NCBI GenBank assembly: GCA_024760905.1
Contig: CM045731.1
Coordinates: forward strand, 24,306,501-24,370,500
From: Plotosus lineatus
Lineage: Eukaryota; Chordata; Actinopteri; Siluriformes; Plotosidae
Direction of reading: 5' to 3'
Length of the DNA: 64,000 bases
The notes under the pieces were generated by a model. It saw nothing but the letters and a program-made list of their open reading frames with translations, did not search any database and was not told where the DNA came from. Position numbers and translations under genes: made by a program. How positions within the stretch are numbered: the first letter of the stretch is position 1; each line of letters starts with the position of its first letter. Below are positions 11,614 to 23,245 of this stretch, one piece after another.

Positions 11614-14120
11614 CTTTCTTTCTGGTGATACAGTAGACCATAGCTACAATGATGTGCAGAAGGATCACAGTCACCACGGTGTAGGGAAGAGACTTTGAGT
11701 TCTCTAGGGTGAACACTGAACACAACAGACACAATTAACTACAGGTAAAGCCGTAGAGTTTTTTTTTGTTTTGTTTTGTTTTGTTTTTATTTTGTTGTTT
11801 TTTTGCTTAAGTGTATGTAATATAATTAGTTACCTCAGGCTCAGGGGATGCTGCTGTTTGTGTATGCACAGTCAGAATATTTATTCAGATATTTATTTTC
11901 CTGAGTTCCACAGCATCAATAACATGAAGATACACTGAGATTTTGAGTGTTGTGGTTGAGTCTTGTTGAGTGATGCATTAATCTGTCCCATAAAGTGATG
12001 CATTAATCTGTCCCAACAAACCTGACTTTTAGTTACAGTGGTGTGTAGTACCTCGTTCCGAAGTTGTTTTTCTTGGTGGTTTGGACTCCACAGTCAGAAT
12101 ATTTATTCAGATATTTACTTTCATCAGTTACACACTTCCATTAATTTCACACAAGGATGATTTACAGGAACTCATTTTACCTTTCACTGTGAGATGGACG
12201 TCTCGATAGCCTCCCTTGATCTCACACCTGTAAACTCCTCCATCCTCTACAGTCAGGTGTGATATGAGTAGAGAGAGATTTCCTGGATGCTGATCTTTAA
12301 AACTCTGAACTCTGTGTGTGTAGTGATTTGTCTGGTCTTTTGGGAAAATTTATCTGTGATCAGATTCTTTATAAACAGTCCATCTGAAAGTTTGTGGTGT
12401 GGCTTGTAGTTCAGAGCAGGAGCAGGACAGGAGAACAGACTGCCCCATGTATCCAATCACATTCTCCCTCTGTGCATTCAGTGTGCAGCCTGGAAATTGA
12501 ACAAATATCAACATAATGATTCAGATCAGATCAGAATGATCAGAATCATTTGTGATGAGATTGTCACTGAAGTAGCATTGAGAATCACAGCATGTCGTTT
12601 ACCTTTAACAGTGAGTCTGAAGTATCTGGAATAATCTCCTTGAACATAACACCTGTAATATGTTCCATCCTCTTCAGTCAGGTCTGATATGAGCAGAGAG
12701 TGATTTCCTGAAGCGTGATCATTAACCAGCTGAAATCTGTGTTTGTACTGATGACTCTCAGGCGATATCGCTACCCAACCGTTTGTGTACTTTAACCATT
12801 TGAATGTAGGAGGTTTGATGTGGAGATCAGTGCAGGAGCAGGACAGCAGAACTGAGCCTCCTGTATATGCAGTGATCTCACTTATGGATTCATTACCTTC
12901 CAGTCTGCAGCCTGGAGAAACACAGCAATTAATGATCCATTCATGATCAGCTCACCATCTGCAGCAACTCTACACAACTACAGCAACGTGAAATTCCAAA
13001 CCTCACGAATGTCCACAGTAAGGATGTAACTGAATATGAAATCATGAACAGATAACTACACAACTACAGAAAACCTGAAATGTGGACAGAATTTGAATCT
13101 TATGGATTTGACCTCACAACTAAGTTCACATCCCAGTGCAAGGAAAAAAAAAAAAAACTCAAATCATTTCAGTCTGCACTACATTTCCACATCACTTAAA
13201 ATAAACATTAAAATATATAAACTGTAAATACTTTCATATTTTAATTCTACAAACCATCAGAGGGAGAGCGAGGGAGAGAGAGAGGGAGAAAGAGAGAGCA
13301 GACTCACCTGCAGTGATGTACAGAAGAAAGAAAAGATCAAAACACACCAGCATTTTCAATAATTAATATTCACTAAATACTAACATCCATCAGCAGAGAT
13401 ACACTGTATTCATGTGAGTGTTTTGGTGTATGTCATGTAGTGCTGCTCAATTATTTTCTGTGGCGCCCCCTCTTGGAAGGACACCCCCCCCCCCTTCCTA
13501 CATGCGCACTCACACACACACACACACACACATGCACGAGCAACAATCAGCAGTATTATTTGTCTATAAAATTATTAGTACATCTCTGCATAATATTGTA
13601 TCTTTTTAACGTTAAAAATAAAAATAAAAAATGAAAGAAAATAGTTCAACTTACAATAAAGAAAATTTTCATTAACATTGTTTTTTAATCTGTAATAGAA
13701 TTTTTTTCAAGTGTGCCAATGTGTCTGAAATTAAAACTCTCCAACTTTCTCTTTGTTCCTGTTTGAAATTTCCTGTGTTATTTCTTCAGGGGTTGTTTTG
13801 CTGCACTTCATATCGTTTGCTCTTCCGAAAAACCATGAGACCATTGCACGGTAATGAGAGCACTACTGCCAACTAGTGGACTGGAGATGCAATTACACCT
13901 AATTCCTGTGCCTTATTCCATAAAAGCATGTTCTCCAAGGTCAGTTTCCACATGCTGCCTCGGCATCACCCCCCCCCCCCCCCCTTCGCGCCATCATGAG
14001 AAGCAATGGGTTAATGTTAAGGTCCTAAACACACACACACATGCACACACACACACACACAAACATGGCATGAAATAATAGTTTGACTACATTTCCTGTT
14101 GTTACTTCTTCAAACTTTTT

Positions 14121-14121
<1 letters not shown>

Positions 14122-14176
<55 letters not shown>
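14122..14176. repeat. (TCTA)n microsatellite
   Basis: A tetranucleotide run between the two leader exons of gene I. The equivalent intron of gene II has a much longer TCTA/TCTG run at 44096-44275, so the array predates the duplication and has expanded there. A poly-C run (13970-13984) and CA runs lie nearby. Confidence 0.9.
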
Positions 14177-14177
<1 letters not shown>

Positions 14178-14238
14178 TTGTATTTCTTTCTTTTGAAAAC
14201 AAGTATTTTTTATCAGAATAAGATTGATTAGTACTCAC

Positions 14239-14287
14239 CTTCAGTGATATGATGCTGTATGAGGAGGAAAAGAAAACACACCTGCAT
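14239..14287 (-). other. Second leader exon of gene I
   Basis: 49 bp: an ATG at 14287 opens MQVCFLFLLIQHHITE, a short hydrophobic signal peptide, and the exon ends in phase 1 at a consensus GTGAGT donor. It could splice to the same Ig1 exon as the leader at 13353, or it may be the remnant of a lost upstream receptor unit. No Ig exon lies between the two leaders. Confidence 0.6.
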
Positions 14288-14439
14288 TTTTACTGACGAC
14301 CCAAAACACACACATTAATCCAAAGAGAGAATCAGAGCTAAACACACACACTGGCCCTCTGCTGCACCGTGTTTCATCAAAATCATCACAATCTGTCCAT
14401 CACACTGTACCACATTCAGTCTCTTCCAGTAAGTGCTAA

Positions 14440-14490
14440 CACAGGAAGTTTAAATTTATCTCTTCCTCACTGACCAGATGGAAGTGAAAA
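14440..14490 (-). promoter_or_regulatory. Candidate proximal promoter of gene I
   Basis: About 160 bp upstream of the distal leader is a block (AGGAAGTTTAAATTTATCTC, TTCCTCACTGACCAGA, GAAGTGAAAATG) that is conserved at the same place upstream of gene II (44520-44575). Related copies occur at 26275-26335 and 31838-31880. It contains GGAAGT cores that could bind Ets/PU.1 factors. This is inference from conservation and position only. Confidence 0.35.
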
Positions 14491-14653
14491 TGCTTTTCAT
14501 GTTTGTTTGGCATCAAAGATATGTTTTTCTCCGAAACAGTATCATGTGCAATAAATTTCATGTCTATATGTCTCATAAACTTAATATATTATTGTGCATA
14601 TTAAATATTACCAAAATAAACAATAACTTCCCAAATCATATCGTTAAAACAGT

Positions 14654-16704
14654 TACAGAGTTGAAACAGGCTTTGGGTGGTCAGGCAGTGCTTCCAGATG
14701 ACTGAACAAATACAGCTAATGTGATCAGGGAGACAGGAAGGAGGGTACTTGGTGTGTCCTCTGGAAGGAAAGTAGATAAGGAAACTTGGTGGTGGAATGA
14801 GGATGTGCAGGAGTGTGTACAAAGAAGTGGTTAGCTAAGAAGAAGTGGGACATAGAGAGGACTGAAGATTGTAAACAGGAGTACAGGGAGACAAAGCATA
14901 ACCCGAAGGTAGTGGTGTTAAATGCCAAACAGAGGACGTATGAAGACTTGTATGCTAGGTTGGACAGTAAAGAGGGAGAAAATGATGTATACAGCTTGGC
15001 ACAACAGAGAGATAGAGATGGGAAGGACGTGCAGAAAGTTAGCGTGATTAAGGACAGAAAGGGAAATGTATTGACTGATGACAGAAGTGTGCTGGAAAGA
15101 TGGAAAGAGTACTTTGAAGAACTGGTGAATGAGGAAAATGAGAGAGATAAAAGAGTAGAAGAGGTGACTGTTGAGGACCAGGAAGTAGCAAAGATTAGTA
15201 AGGGTGAAGTGAGGCGGCATTGGAGAGGATGAAGAGTGGAAAGGCAGTTGGTCCTGATGACATACCGGTGGAGGTATGGAAGTGTCTTGGGGAGATTGCA
15301 GTAGATTTTCTGACAAGAACATTCAACAAGGTCTTAGAGAGTGAGAGGATGCCGGAGGAATGGAGGAGAAGTATGATGTTACCCATTTTTAAGAACAAAG
15401 GAGACGTGCAGAGTTGTGGCAACTACAGAGGTATAAAGTTGATGAGCCATATGATGAAGTTATAGGAAAGAATAGTGGAGGCAAAACTAAGGGCAGACAA
15501 AGCATTTGTGAACAACAGTTTGGTTTCATGCCAAGAAAGAGCACCACAGATGCAGTGTTTGCTTTGAGGATGTTAATAGAGAAGTACAGAGAAGACCAGA
15601 GGGAGCTGCATTGTGGCTTTGTTGATCTGGAGAAAGCATATGACAGGGTGCCAAAAGAGGAACTGTGGGATTGCATGAGGAGGTATGGAGTGGCAGAGAA
15701 GTATGTTAGAGTGGTGAAGGACATCTGAGACATGAGTGAAACATGACATGAGTGAGACATGGTGAAGGACATATGAGAGATATAAGATAATGGGTGCTGA
15801 AGGGACAGATGTAAGACAGTAGTGAGGTGTGCTGTCGGTATGACAGAAGAGTTCAAGGTGAAGGTGGTACTGCATCAAGGATCAGCTCTGAGCCCCTTAT
15901 TGTTTGCATTGGTGATGGACAGGCTGACAGATGAGGTTTGAAAATAATTTCCATGGACTATGATGTTTGCAGATGACATTGTGATATGTAGTGAGAGCAG
16001 AGAACAAGTGCAGGAAAATCGAGAGAGGTGAAGGTATGCCCTGGAAAGGAGAGGAATGAAGGCTAGCTTCAGTAAAACAGAATACATGTGTGTGAACGAC
16101 AAAGTCCAAGACAAACGGTGAGGTTACATGGGGCAGAGATAAGGAAGGTGGAGGATTTTATAATACTTCGGCTCAACAATCCAGAGCAATAGAGGGTGTG
16201 GAAGAGAGATGAAGAAGCATGTGCAGGCAGGTTGGAATGGTTGGAGAAAAGTGTCCGGTGTGATGTGTGATAGGAGGGTATCGGCAAGAATGAAAGGAAA
16301 AGTATACAAGACGGTGATGAGGCCAGCGATGTTGTGTGGTTTAGAAACATTTGCACTGGGGAAAAGACAGGAGGTAGAGCTGGAGGTAGCAGAGATGAAA
16401 ATGTTGAGGTTCTCTTTGGGAGTAACGAGGATGGATAGGATCAGGAATGAGTACATCAGAGGGACAGCACATGTAAGACGTTTTTGGAGACTAAGTCAGA
16501 GAGGCTAGATTGAGATGGTTTGGACATGTACAGAAGAGGGATAGTGAGTATATTGGTAGTAGGATGCTGAGGTAGGAACTGCCTGGCAGAAGGCCTAGTG
16601 GAAGACCAAATAGAAGATTTATGGATGTGGTGAAGGAGAACATGAAGATAGTTGGAGTAAGAGTAGAAAATGCAGAGGATACAGTGAGATGGAGGCGGAT
16701 GAAG
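14654..16704 (+). pseudogene. RTE copy 3, truncated at both ends
   Basis: It starts in the linker between endonuclease and RT (LKQALGGQAVLPDD) and continues through the RT (GNYRGIKLMSHMMKL, QQFGFMPRKSTTDAVFALRM, LEKAYDRVPKEELW, MMFADDIVICS in a shifted frame) to the C-terminal arm, ending before the CCGDP stop. Many stops and indels are present, including a short duplicated stretch at 15725-15810. It joins LINE-2 copy b directly at 16705, without RTE tail. Confidence 0.85.
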
Positions 16705-17880
16705 GAAGGAAGCTCATTTCAGCCACTTTTTTACACGATTTTGTTTTTTCGGTCACTACTTAAAGCCGGTCATCATAGGTGAGGTTTGGAACATAAATCG
16801 ACTTGTAAATTGAGACCTTTGCCATACAGTTCAGCTCACTCTTCATCATGGCAGACCTAAACAAATTTCACTTTACAGCAGAGGCTGCAGAGATTTGCCT
16901 GTTGATCTCTCGCTCCAGCCTTCCCTCACCTGTGAACAAGGCCTCGAGGTACTTGAACTCCTCTACTTGGAGCAAGACCTCATTTCAGACCTGGAGGGGG
17001 CATTCCACCCTTTCCAGCTTTGAACAATGGACATGGACATGTAGATGCTGATTCTCATCCTGACCGCTTCGCCCTCGGCTTTGAATTGCTCCAATGAGAG
17101 CTGGATGTCCTACATTTATGAAAGCAAAAGGAGAAAATCATGCACAAAAAGTAGAACTCCTCAATGCCATGGCTGTGCATAGAAATTCTGTCTATAAAAA
17201 TTCTAAACAAATTCAGTGATAAAAAAAAACTGCCATAGCAGCCTCAAACTGTCACTGGAAACAAATTCAACCTGTTTCTTCGATGTGGGCAAAATTCTGG
17301 CTCCAGTGATACAGAGACCGAATCTCCCATATCAAGGGGTCCAGTATATTCTACTCCTGGATCACGCCCCACAAGATAGCCCAAAGGTCAAGGTCAAAAG
17401 CTTTCTAAAAATACAAAAAAAGGCATTGATTCGGCAAACTCATACTCTCCCCCTCCCCCCGTACCTGTAGCGTATATAGAGCTGGTCATGAGTGCCTCGA
17501 CCCGGATGAACTCTACATTATTCCTTCTGAATCCAAAGTTCAATCATTGGTGAGATTCTCTCCTATAGTACCGGAACGTAGACTTTCCCGAGTAGGCTTA
17601 GTGTGATTCCACAATAATTCGAACATGCCCTCCAATCCCCCATTTTAAAAATGGACCATCTCTCCGATTTGCCAATCCAGAAGTATAGCGCCGGATGACA
17701 AGTGATGCTGCAGAGACATGTCCTTCAAGACGGTCCTACAACATCCAGAGCCCTGAGATATTCAGGTTGGAATCCACCATCAGAGCAATTGCACTGAGGA
17801 CCTCGGCGACCTCAGCCAAAGTGATGGGTGGACCCCCACCCAAACCCCAAGGGTCTTCTTCCTGCACGTACCACCCACCC
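16705..17880 (-). pseudogene. LINE-2 copy b
   Basis: The minus strand is parallel to LINE-2 copy a along its length (for example CTCATTTCAGACCTGGAGGG and GTATATAGAGCTGG on the plus strand). No long frame survives. At 17461-17480 it shows the uninterrupted site (GTACCTGTAGCGTATATAG) at which copies a, d and e carry DNA transposons. Confidence 0.7.
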
Positions 17881-17904
17881 TTCCTTTTTATTTTTTGATT
17901 GAGA

Positions 17905-18240
17905 AAGTAAAACCGAGTGGTCAGTATGTCTGGCTCACAGCAACATGTTCTGAGATTCATATCTCGGGCTAGGTGTTTGTGTGGAGTTCGCATTGTTTTT
18001 TCTTAGTACAGCCATGGATTGTGGGCTTCCTCCAGGTACTTCAGGTTTCCTCCGACAGTCCAAACACATGCACATGAGGTGAACTCTCTGCTCTAATTTC
18101 CCTGATTTTGAGTTTAAGTGTGAATCACTGTGTGGGTTTTGGCCCTGTGTTTGAATGGCAAGCCTCACTTCACCTTTGCCAGAAGTTAGTTGAGATTGGC
18201 CTTAAACCTATTAGGGTTAAGCATTTCAGCAAATGAATGA
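17905..18240 (+). repeat. SINE-1 copy
   Basis: It carries GTCTGGCTCACAGCAACATG, GTGTGGAGTTCGCATTG, CTTCAGGTTTCCTCCGACAG and CCTATTAGGGTTAAGC, in the order of the 54612 copy, and ends in an (AATG)n tail. 18241-18875 holds no gene or recognised element, only AT-rich DNA. Confidence 0.7.
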
Positions 18241-19071
18241 ATGAATGGATGAATATGGTTTTGATACTTTAGAAATAAAGAGAGAAGTTGATTGTTTTTT
18301 TTTTACCACAAGAGGGCACCGTCACTCACCTGTTTTCACTATTCTTTTGTTTGCTTCACCTCCTTCCTTTTATTGTGCACACATTTGAATTGATTTTAAC
18401 ACCTAGCATCAGCACATCAGTATTCTTGTCCGAAATTTTATTTTGAGGGGAAGTGAATAAATTTGAACTGGAATAATTTCTGCTATAGTCGAATTCGTAA
18501 ATGATCAATATTCGTAGTTTTAATGAAACATTTTGGACCAGCTATAGCATCTTGTTTTCGGGTTGTCCAGCTTTCTGTATATAGGTACCTACTGTACACT
18601 GTACATGTCTTTATCTCTGCCTTTCTACAAGCTGTGATATATTTCGTGTTCCCTGGGGGATTTTTTTTTTTTTCAAATTTGCATAAATGTCTAACTTTAC
18701 CCAAGAATATGGTTATATGATATAGTTTTAGAGGTCAAACTTCCAGGTCACAGTTTCTTCTACACCCATCGACATATAACCAACAGAAAGTAGTTCAGCT
18801 TGGCTTTTATAAACACAATAAAATATAAATAGAGTATATCTATTTTTCTTGACCCCTGACCCATATGGTATAGAACAGGGGTCGGCAACCCGCAGCTCTG
18901 GAGCCACATGTGGCTCTTTCATCTCTCTGATGCAGCTCTGTGGCTTTTAAAAATAATGAATGTGTACTTTATGGTGGCCAATGGGTGCAAACATGCTTCA
19001 TATACAAAAACCACTGCATAACAAAAAACAACTCCAGAAATAAAATGCCGCTTATTTATTCACATCGGAGT

Positions 19072-19380
19072 GGGGTCTGTCATGCAGTGGTTAGGGTGCT
19101 GTGCTCATGATCAAGAGGGTGTGTGTTCAAATTTTAATTAGACCCCTACTGTGCTAAGACCCCTGGGCAAGATTTCAACCACAAGTGTGCTTCTGTTCAC
19201 CCAGCAGAATAAATGGGTACCAGTAAAAATATACTGGGAAGGTAACCTGTGATGGACCAGCATCCTATCCAGGAGAAGTTGAACTTCTAGTTGCTTCACG
19301 CTATGGAAACCGGGGATAAGCACTGGCCTGATGAGCCACTGGGCTCGTCTGTAAAAAGCCCAACAGACTTTGCCTTTACC
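19072..19380 (-). repeat. SINE-3 copy
   Basis: A tRNA-like box pair (TGCAGTGGTTAGGGTGC, then GTGTTCAAATTT) starts a ~300 bp repeat whose body (GTACCAGTAAAAATA, GATGGACCAGCATCC, GGCCTGATGAGCC) is the reverse of 850-1035. Read by its tRNA-like boxes it runs left to right here; I give minus relative to the 850 copy. Confidence 0.55.
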
Positions 19381-19751
19381 TTACTCACATCAGAAGCACT
19401 CCGGGCTCCTAGGGGTAGAGTTAAACCAGCTTTCACCAGAATGACAGGGGAATCTGCCTAAGGCAGAGTCCTGCAACGATCGGGTACCCACAGGTGACCA
19501 GTGGGTAAACTTGCAAAAGTTCTCCTTTAGGGTTGAAAATTACATAGATGAGAATTAACAGTCACATGTGCAGGCGGAGAAAAGAAGATCCCATGAAGGG
19601 AGTGATTGTGAGGTAGGTTACCCAACCCGTTAAAACATCTGGCTGCATCCTGTGCCTCGCTTCGTTGGATAGGATTTATAAACAGACAAGACAGGCTCGA
19701 ACACATTCATTCAGTTTCTTCTTCTTCTTCTTTTCCTTTCGGCTTTTCCCT

Positions 19752-21680
19752 TCAGGGGTCGCCACAGCGAATCATCTGCCTCCATCTCACCCTATCCTTT
19801 GCATCTTCTTCTCTTACACCAACGACCTTCATGTCCTCCTTCACCACATCCATGAATCGTCTCTTTGGTCTTCCTCTAGGCCTTTTGCCTGGTAGTTCCA
19901 GCCTCAGCATCCTATGACCAATATACTCACTATCCCTCCTCTGTACATGTCCAAACCATCTCAATCTAGCCTCTCTGACTTTGCCTCCAAAACGTCTTAC
20001 ATGTGCTGTCCCTCTGATGTGCTCATTCCTGATCCTATCCATCCTCGTTACTCCCAGAGAGAACCTCAACATTTTCATCTCTGCTACCTCCAGCTCTGCC
20101 TCCTGTCTTTTCCCCAGGGCCACTGTTTCTAAACCATACAACATTGTTGGCCTCAACACCGTCTTGTACACTTTTCCTTTCATTCTTGCCGATACCCTCC
20201 TATCACACATCACACCGGACACTTTTCTCCAACCATTCCAACCTGCCTGCACACGCTTCTTGACCTCTTTTCCACACTCTCCATTGCTCTGGATTGTTGA
20301 GCCTAAGTACTTAAAATCCTCCACCTTCTTTATCTCTGCTCCCTGTAATCTCACCGTTCCTCTTGGGTCCTTGTCATTCATGCACATGTATTCTGTCTTA
20401 CTGAGGCTAATCTTCATTCCCCTCCTTTCCAGGGCATACCTCCACCTCTCTAGATTTTCCTGCACTTGTTCTCTGCTCTCACTACAGATCTCAAGATCAT
20501 CTGCAAACATCATAGTCCATGGGGAATCTTGTCTAACCTCGTCTGTCAGCCTGTCCATCACCATAGCAAACAAGAAGGGGCTCAGAGCTGACCCTTGATG
20601 CAGTCCCACCTCCACCTTGAACTCTTGTCTCACACCGACAGCACACTTCACCACTGTCTTACATCTCTCATACATGTCCTGCACCACTCTAACATACTTC
20701 TCTGCCACTCCAGACTTCCTCATGCAATACCACAGTTCTTCTCTCGGCACCCTGTCATATGCTTTCTCCAGATCCACAAAGGCACAATGCAGCTCCCTCT
20801 GACCTTTTCTGTACTTCTCCATTAACATCCTCAAGGCAAACACTGCATCTGTGGTGCTCTTTCTTGGCATGAAACCAAACTGTTGTTCACAAATGCTGAC
20901 CTCTGCCCTTAGTCTCGCTTCAACTATTCTTTCCCATAACTTCATCGTATGGCTCATCAACTTTATCCCTCTGTAGTTGCCACAACTCTGCATGTCTCCC
21001 TTGTTCTTAAAAATGGGCACCAGCACACTTCTCCTCCATTCCTCTGGCATCCTCTCACTCTCTAAAACCTTGTTAAATGTTCTTGTCAGAAAATCTACTG
21101 CTACCTCTCCTAGACACTTCCATACCTCCACCGGTATGTCATCAGGACCAACTGCCTTTCCATTCTTCATACTCTTCAATGCCCTCCACACTTCACCCTT
21201 ACTAATCTTTGCTACTTCCTGGTCCTCAACAGTCACCTCTTCTACTCTTTTTTCTCTCTCATTTTCCTCATTCATCAGCTCTTTAAAGTACTCTTTCCAT
21301 CTTCCCAGCACACTTCTGTCATCAGTCAGTACATTTCCCTCTCTGTCCTTTATCAATCTAACTTGCTGCACATCCTTCCCATCTCTATGTCTCTGCTGTG
21401 TCAACCTGTATAAATCATTTTCTCCCTCCTTACTTTCCAACCGATCATACAAGTCATCAAACGCACTCTGTTTGGCCTTTGACACTGCTACCTTTGCCTT
21501 ACGCTGTGTCTCCCTGTACTCCTGTTTACTCTCTTCAGTTTTCTCAATGTCCCACTTCTTCTTAGCTAACCTCTTCCTTTGTACACACTCCTGCACTTCC
21601 TCATTCCACCACCAAGTTTCCTTATCTACTTTTCTTCCAGATGACACACCAAGTATTCTCCTACCTGTCTCCCTGATCAC
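19752..21680 (-). CDS. RTE reverse transcriptase region (642 aa open)
   Basis: The frame covers a basic linker, the RT (GNYRGIKLMSHTMKLWERI, QQFGFMPRKSTTDAVF, FVDLEKAYDRVPREELW, GSALSPFLFAM) with the catalytic FADD box, and the C-terminal arm (RLRWFGHVQRRDSEYIG, RPRGRPKRRFMDVVKEDMK). In the intact element this is one polyprotein with the endonuclease. Here a 1 nt deletion separates them, so the RT would need its own initiation. It acts on element RNA at nicked target DNA. Confidence 0.85.
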   Translation of the reverse strand: MIRETGRRILGVSSGRKVDKETWWWNEEVQECVQRKRLAKKKWDIEKTEESKQEYRETQRKAKVAVSKAKQSAFDDLYDRLESKEGENDLYRLTQQRHRDGKDVQQVRLIKDREGNVLTDDRSVLGRWKEYFKELMNEENEREKRVEEVTVEDQEVAKISKGEVWRALKSMKNGKAVGPDDIPVEVWKCLGEVAVDFLTRTFNKVLESERMPEEWRRSVLVPIFKNKGDMQSCGNYRGIKLMSHTMKLWERIVEARLRAEVSICEQQFGFMPRKSTTDAVFALRMLMEKYRKGQRELHCAFVDLEKAYDRVPREELWYCMRKSGVAEKYVRVVQDMYERCKTVVKCAVGVRQEFKVEVGLHQGSALSPFLFAMVMDRLTDEVRQDSPWTMMFADDLEICSESREQVQENLERWRYALERRGMKISLSKTEYMCMNDKDPRGTVRLQGAEIKKVEDFKYLGSTIQSNGECGKEVKKRVQAGWNGWRKVSGVMCDRRVSARMKGKVYKTVLRPTMLYGLETVALGKRQEAELEVAEMKMLRFSLGVTRMDRIRNEHIRGTAHVRRFGGKVREARLRWFGHVQRRDSEYIGHRMLRLELPGKRPRGRPKRRFMDVVKEDMKVVGVREEDAKDRVRWRQMIRCGDP

Positions 21681-22747
21681 ATTAGCTGTAGTGTCCAGTC
21701 ATCTGGAAGCACTTCCTGACCACCCAAAGCCCGTTTCAACTCCTCCTTGAAGACAACCCGACACTCTTCCTTTTTCAACTTCCACCACTTTGTCTTCTGC
21801 TCTGCCTTTGCCTTCTTCACCTTCCTCACCATCAGCATCATCCTGCACACCACCATCCTATACTGTTTGGCAACACTCTCACCCGCTACTACTTTGCAGT
21901 CACTGACTTCCTTTAAATTACATCGCCTGCACAAGATGTAGTCTACCTGTGTGCTCCTACCTCCACTTTTATAAGTCACCCTATGCTCCTCTCTCTTCTA
22001 GAAGAAAGTATTCACCACAGCCATTTCCATCCTTTTTGCAAAATCTACCAACATCTGTCCTTCTGCGTTCCTGTCCTGGATACCAAACCTACCCATCACT
22101 TCCTTGTCCCCTCTGTTTCCTGCACCAACATGTCCATTGAAATCTGCCCCAATGACCACCCTTTCACCTCTGGAGGTACTCTGCATCACTTCATCTAACT
22201 CCCTCCAGAATCTCTCCTTCTCTTCTCGCTCACATCCTGTCTGTGGGGCATAAGCACTAACAACATTGACCATCACACCTTCAATTTCTAACTTGAGACT
22301 CATCACTCTGTCTGACACTCTTTTCACTTCTAGAACATTCCTGACAAACTCCTCCTTCAAGATGACTCCGACTCCATTTCTCTTCCTATCCACACCATGA
22401 TAAAACAGCTTAAACCCTGCTCCTATGCTTCTAGCCTTGTTACCTTTCCACCTGGTCTCCTGAACACACAGTATGTCCACCTTCCTCCTCTGCATCATGT
22501 CAGCCAGCTCTCTACCTTTTCCTGTCATAGTTCCAACATTCAAAGTCCCTACTTTCGGTCCTAGACTCATGCCTTTCCTCTTCTCTCTCTGGCAACGGAC
22601 ACGCCTCCCGCCTCTCCTTCTTCGACGTCTTCGACCAACAGTAGTCCAATTTCCATCAGCACCCTGTTGGTTGACTGCACTGATGGCTGTCGTTGTTAAC
22701 CCGGGCCTCGACCGATCCGGTATGTCATTCTTTCTTGTGATTCGCAT
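21677..22747 (-). pseudogene. RTE apurinic-type endonuclease region of copy 4
   Basis: 22747-21998 encodes a basic N-terminus (an Arg run) and the endonuclease motifs TLNVGTMTGKGRELADMM, QETRWKG, VSAYAPQTGC and GADFNGHVGAG. A TAG near 21997 interrupts it. 21979-21677 holds VDYILCRR and the last motif, where copy 5 has KQHRMV but this copy has KQYRMV (codon 21860-21862), so the probable catalytic histidine is lost. Endonuclease nicking would be abolished. Confidence 0.8.
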
Positions 22748-22889
22748 AGTTTATTTGGCATTTGTTTTACGCCGGATGCCCTTCCTGACGCAACCCTCTG
22801 CATTTATCCGGGCTTGGGACCGGCGTGAGGGAGAGACACTGGTTTGTGCCCCCCCCTCACGGCTGCATTACATTCATTCAGTTCAGTTT

Positions 22890-23245
22890 CACTGACATTC
22901 ATTCAGTTTCTGAACCGCTTAATCCTAATTCGGGTCATGGGGAGGATAACACCCATCCAGGCTGACTCTGGGTGAGGGCAGAGTACACCCTGGACAGCTC
23001 ACCAGGCCATCACAAGGCAGAAAGACACTGATGGCTATGCAGCTACTCTTGTTTAAAGTCAGCAATGGTTCTTTTACAAGAATATCCACCATAGACAGTG
23101 AGAACATGGCCGTCCTTTGATAACATGGTTTGCTGCACTGGAGGTGATGGAGGAGGGGGATCTGGCAACCCGTGGTGAGTGGGGCTTTATCCCCCAACAT
23201 TGGAATCAGTGATCCAGCACCTTTACCACCAGGCCACCACTGCCC
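22890..23245 (-). repeat. SINE-1 and SINE-2 fragments, antisense
   Basis: 22890-23030 reads backwards as the SINE-1 3' half (TCCTAATTCGGGTCATGG, GAGGGCAGAGTACACCCTGG). 23035-23245 is reversed SINE-2 (GTCAGCAATGGTTCTTTTAC, then GGAATCAGTGATCCAGCACC as the head). Both lie inside hAT-A. 23543-23789 outside it holds nothing I can name. Confidence 0.6.

Larger units (their letters stand above)
11319..14287 (-). pseudogene. Receptor gene I: two-Ig-domain immune-type receptor, probably inactive
   Basis: Exons, all phase 1: leader 13353-13308 (MLVCFDLFFLLYITA); Ig1 12911-12603 (309 bp, open, with SVLLSCSCTD, FKWLKY and a YYRC second cysteine); Ig2 12489-12181 (309 bp); transmembrane 11703-11614 (VVTVILLHIIVAMVYCI then RKK); terminal exon 11365-11319 (VHYSRGDADGTVSLQ, stop). 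Ig2 carries a TAA at 12350-12352, before its second cysteine, where gene II has GAA. The stalk exon near 12050-12090 lost its acceptor half. A second leader lies at 14287-14239. The family is a V-set receptor type (CD300/pIgR-like or related). A truncated one-domain secreted product is possible, but decay is likelier. Confidence 0.75.
19717..22869 (-). mobile_element. RTE copy 4, full length (3153 bp)
   Basis: The minus-strand element runs from AATGCAGCCGTGAGG at 22869 to a (GAA)n tail at 19717. A perfect 14 bp duplication (ACATTCATTCAGTT) sits at 19703-19716 and 22870-22883. It encodes endonuclease and reverse transcriptase in the RTE layout with a very short 3' UTR. Two lesions break the single long frame: CAG to TAG near 21997, and a 1 nt loss near 21684 relative to copy 5. 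Confidence 0.93.

Noticed and set aside
19981..21750. Plus-strand frames of 205 and 257 codons opposite RTE copy 4, and similar ones at 34162-36055
   Set aside because: They are antisense shadows of the RT and linker; the motif-bearing frame is on the minus strand, and the same shadows recur wherever RTE occurs.
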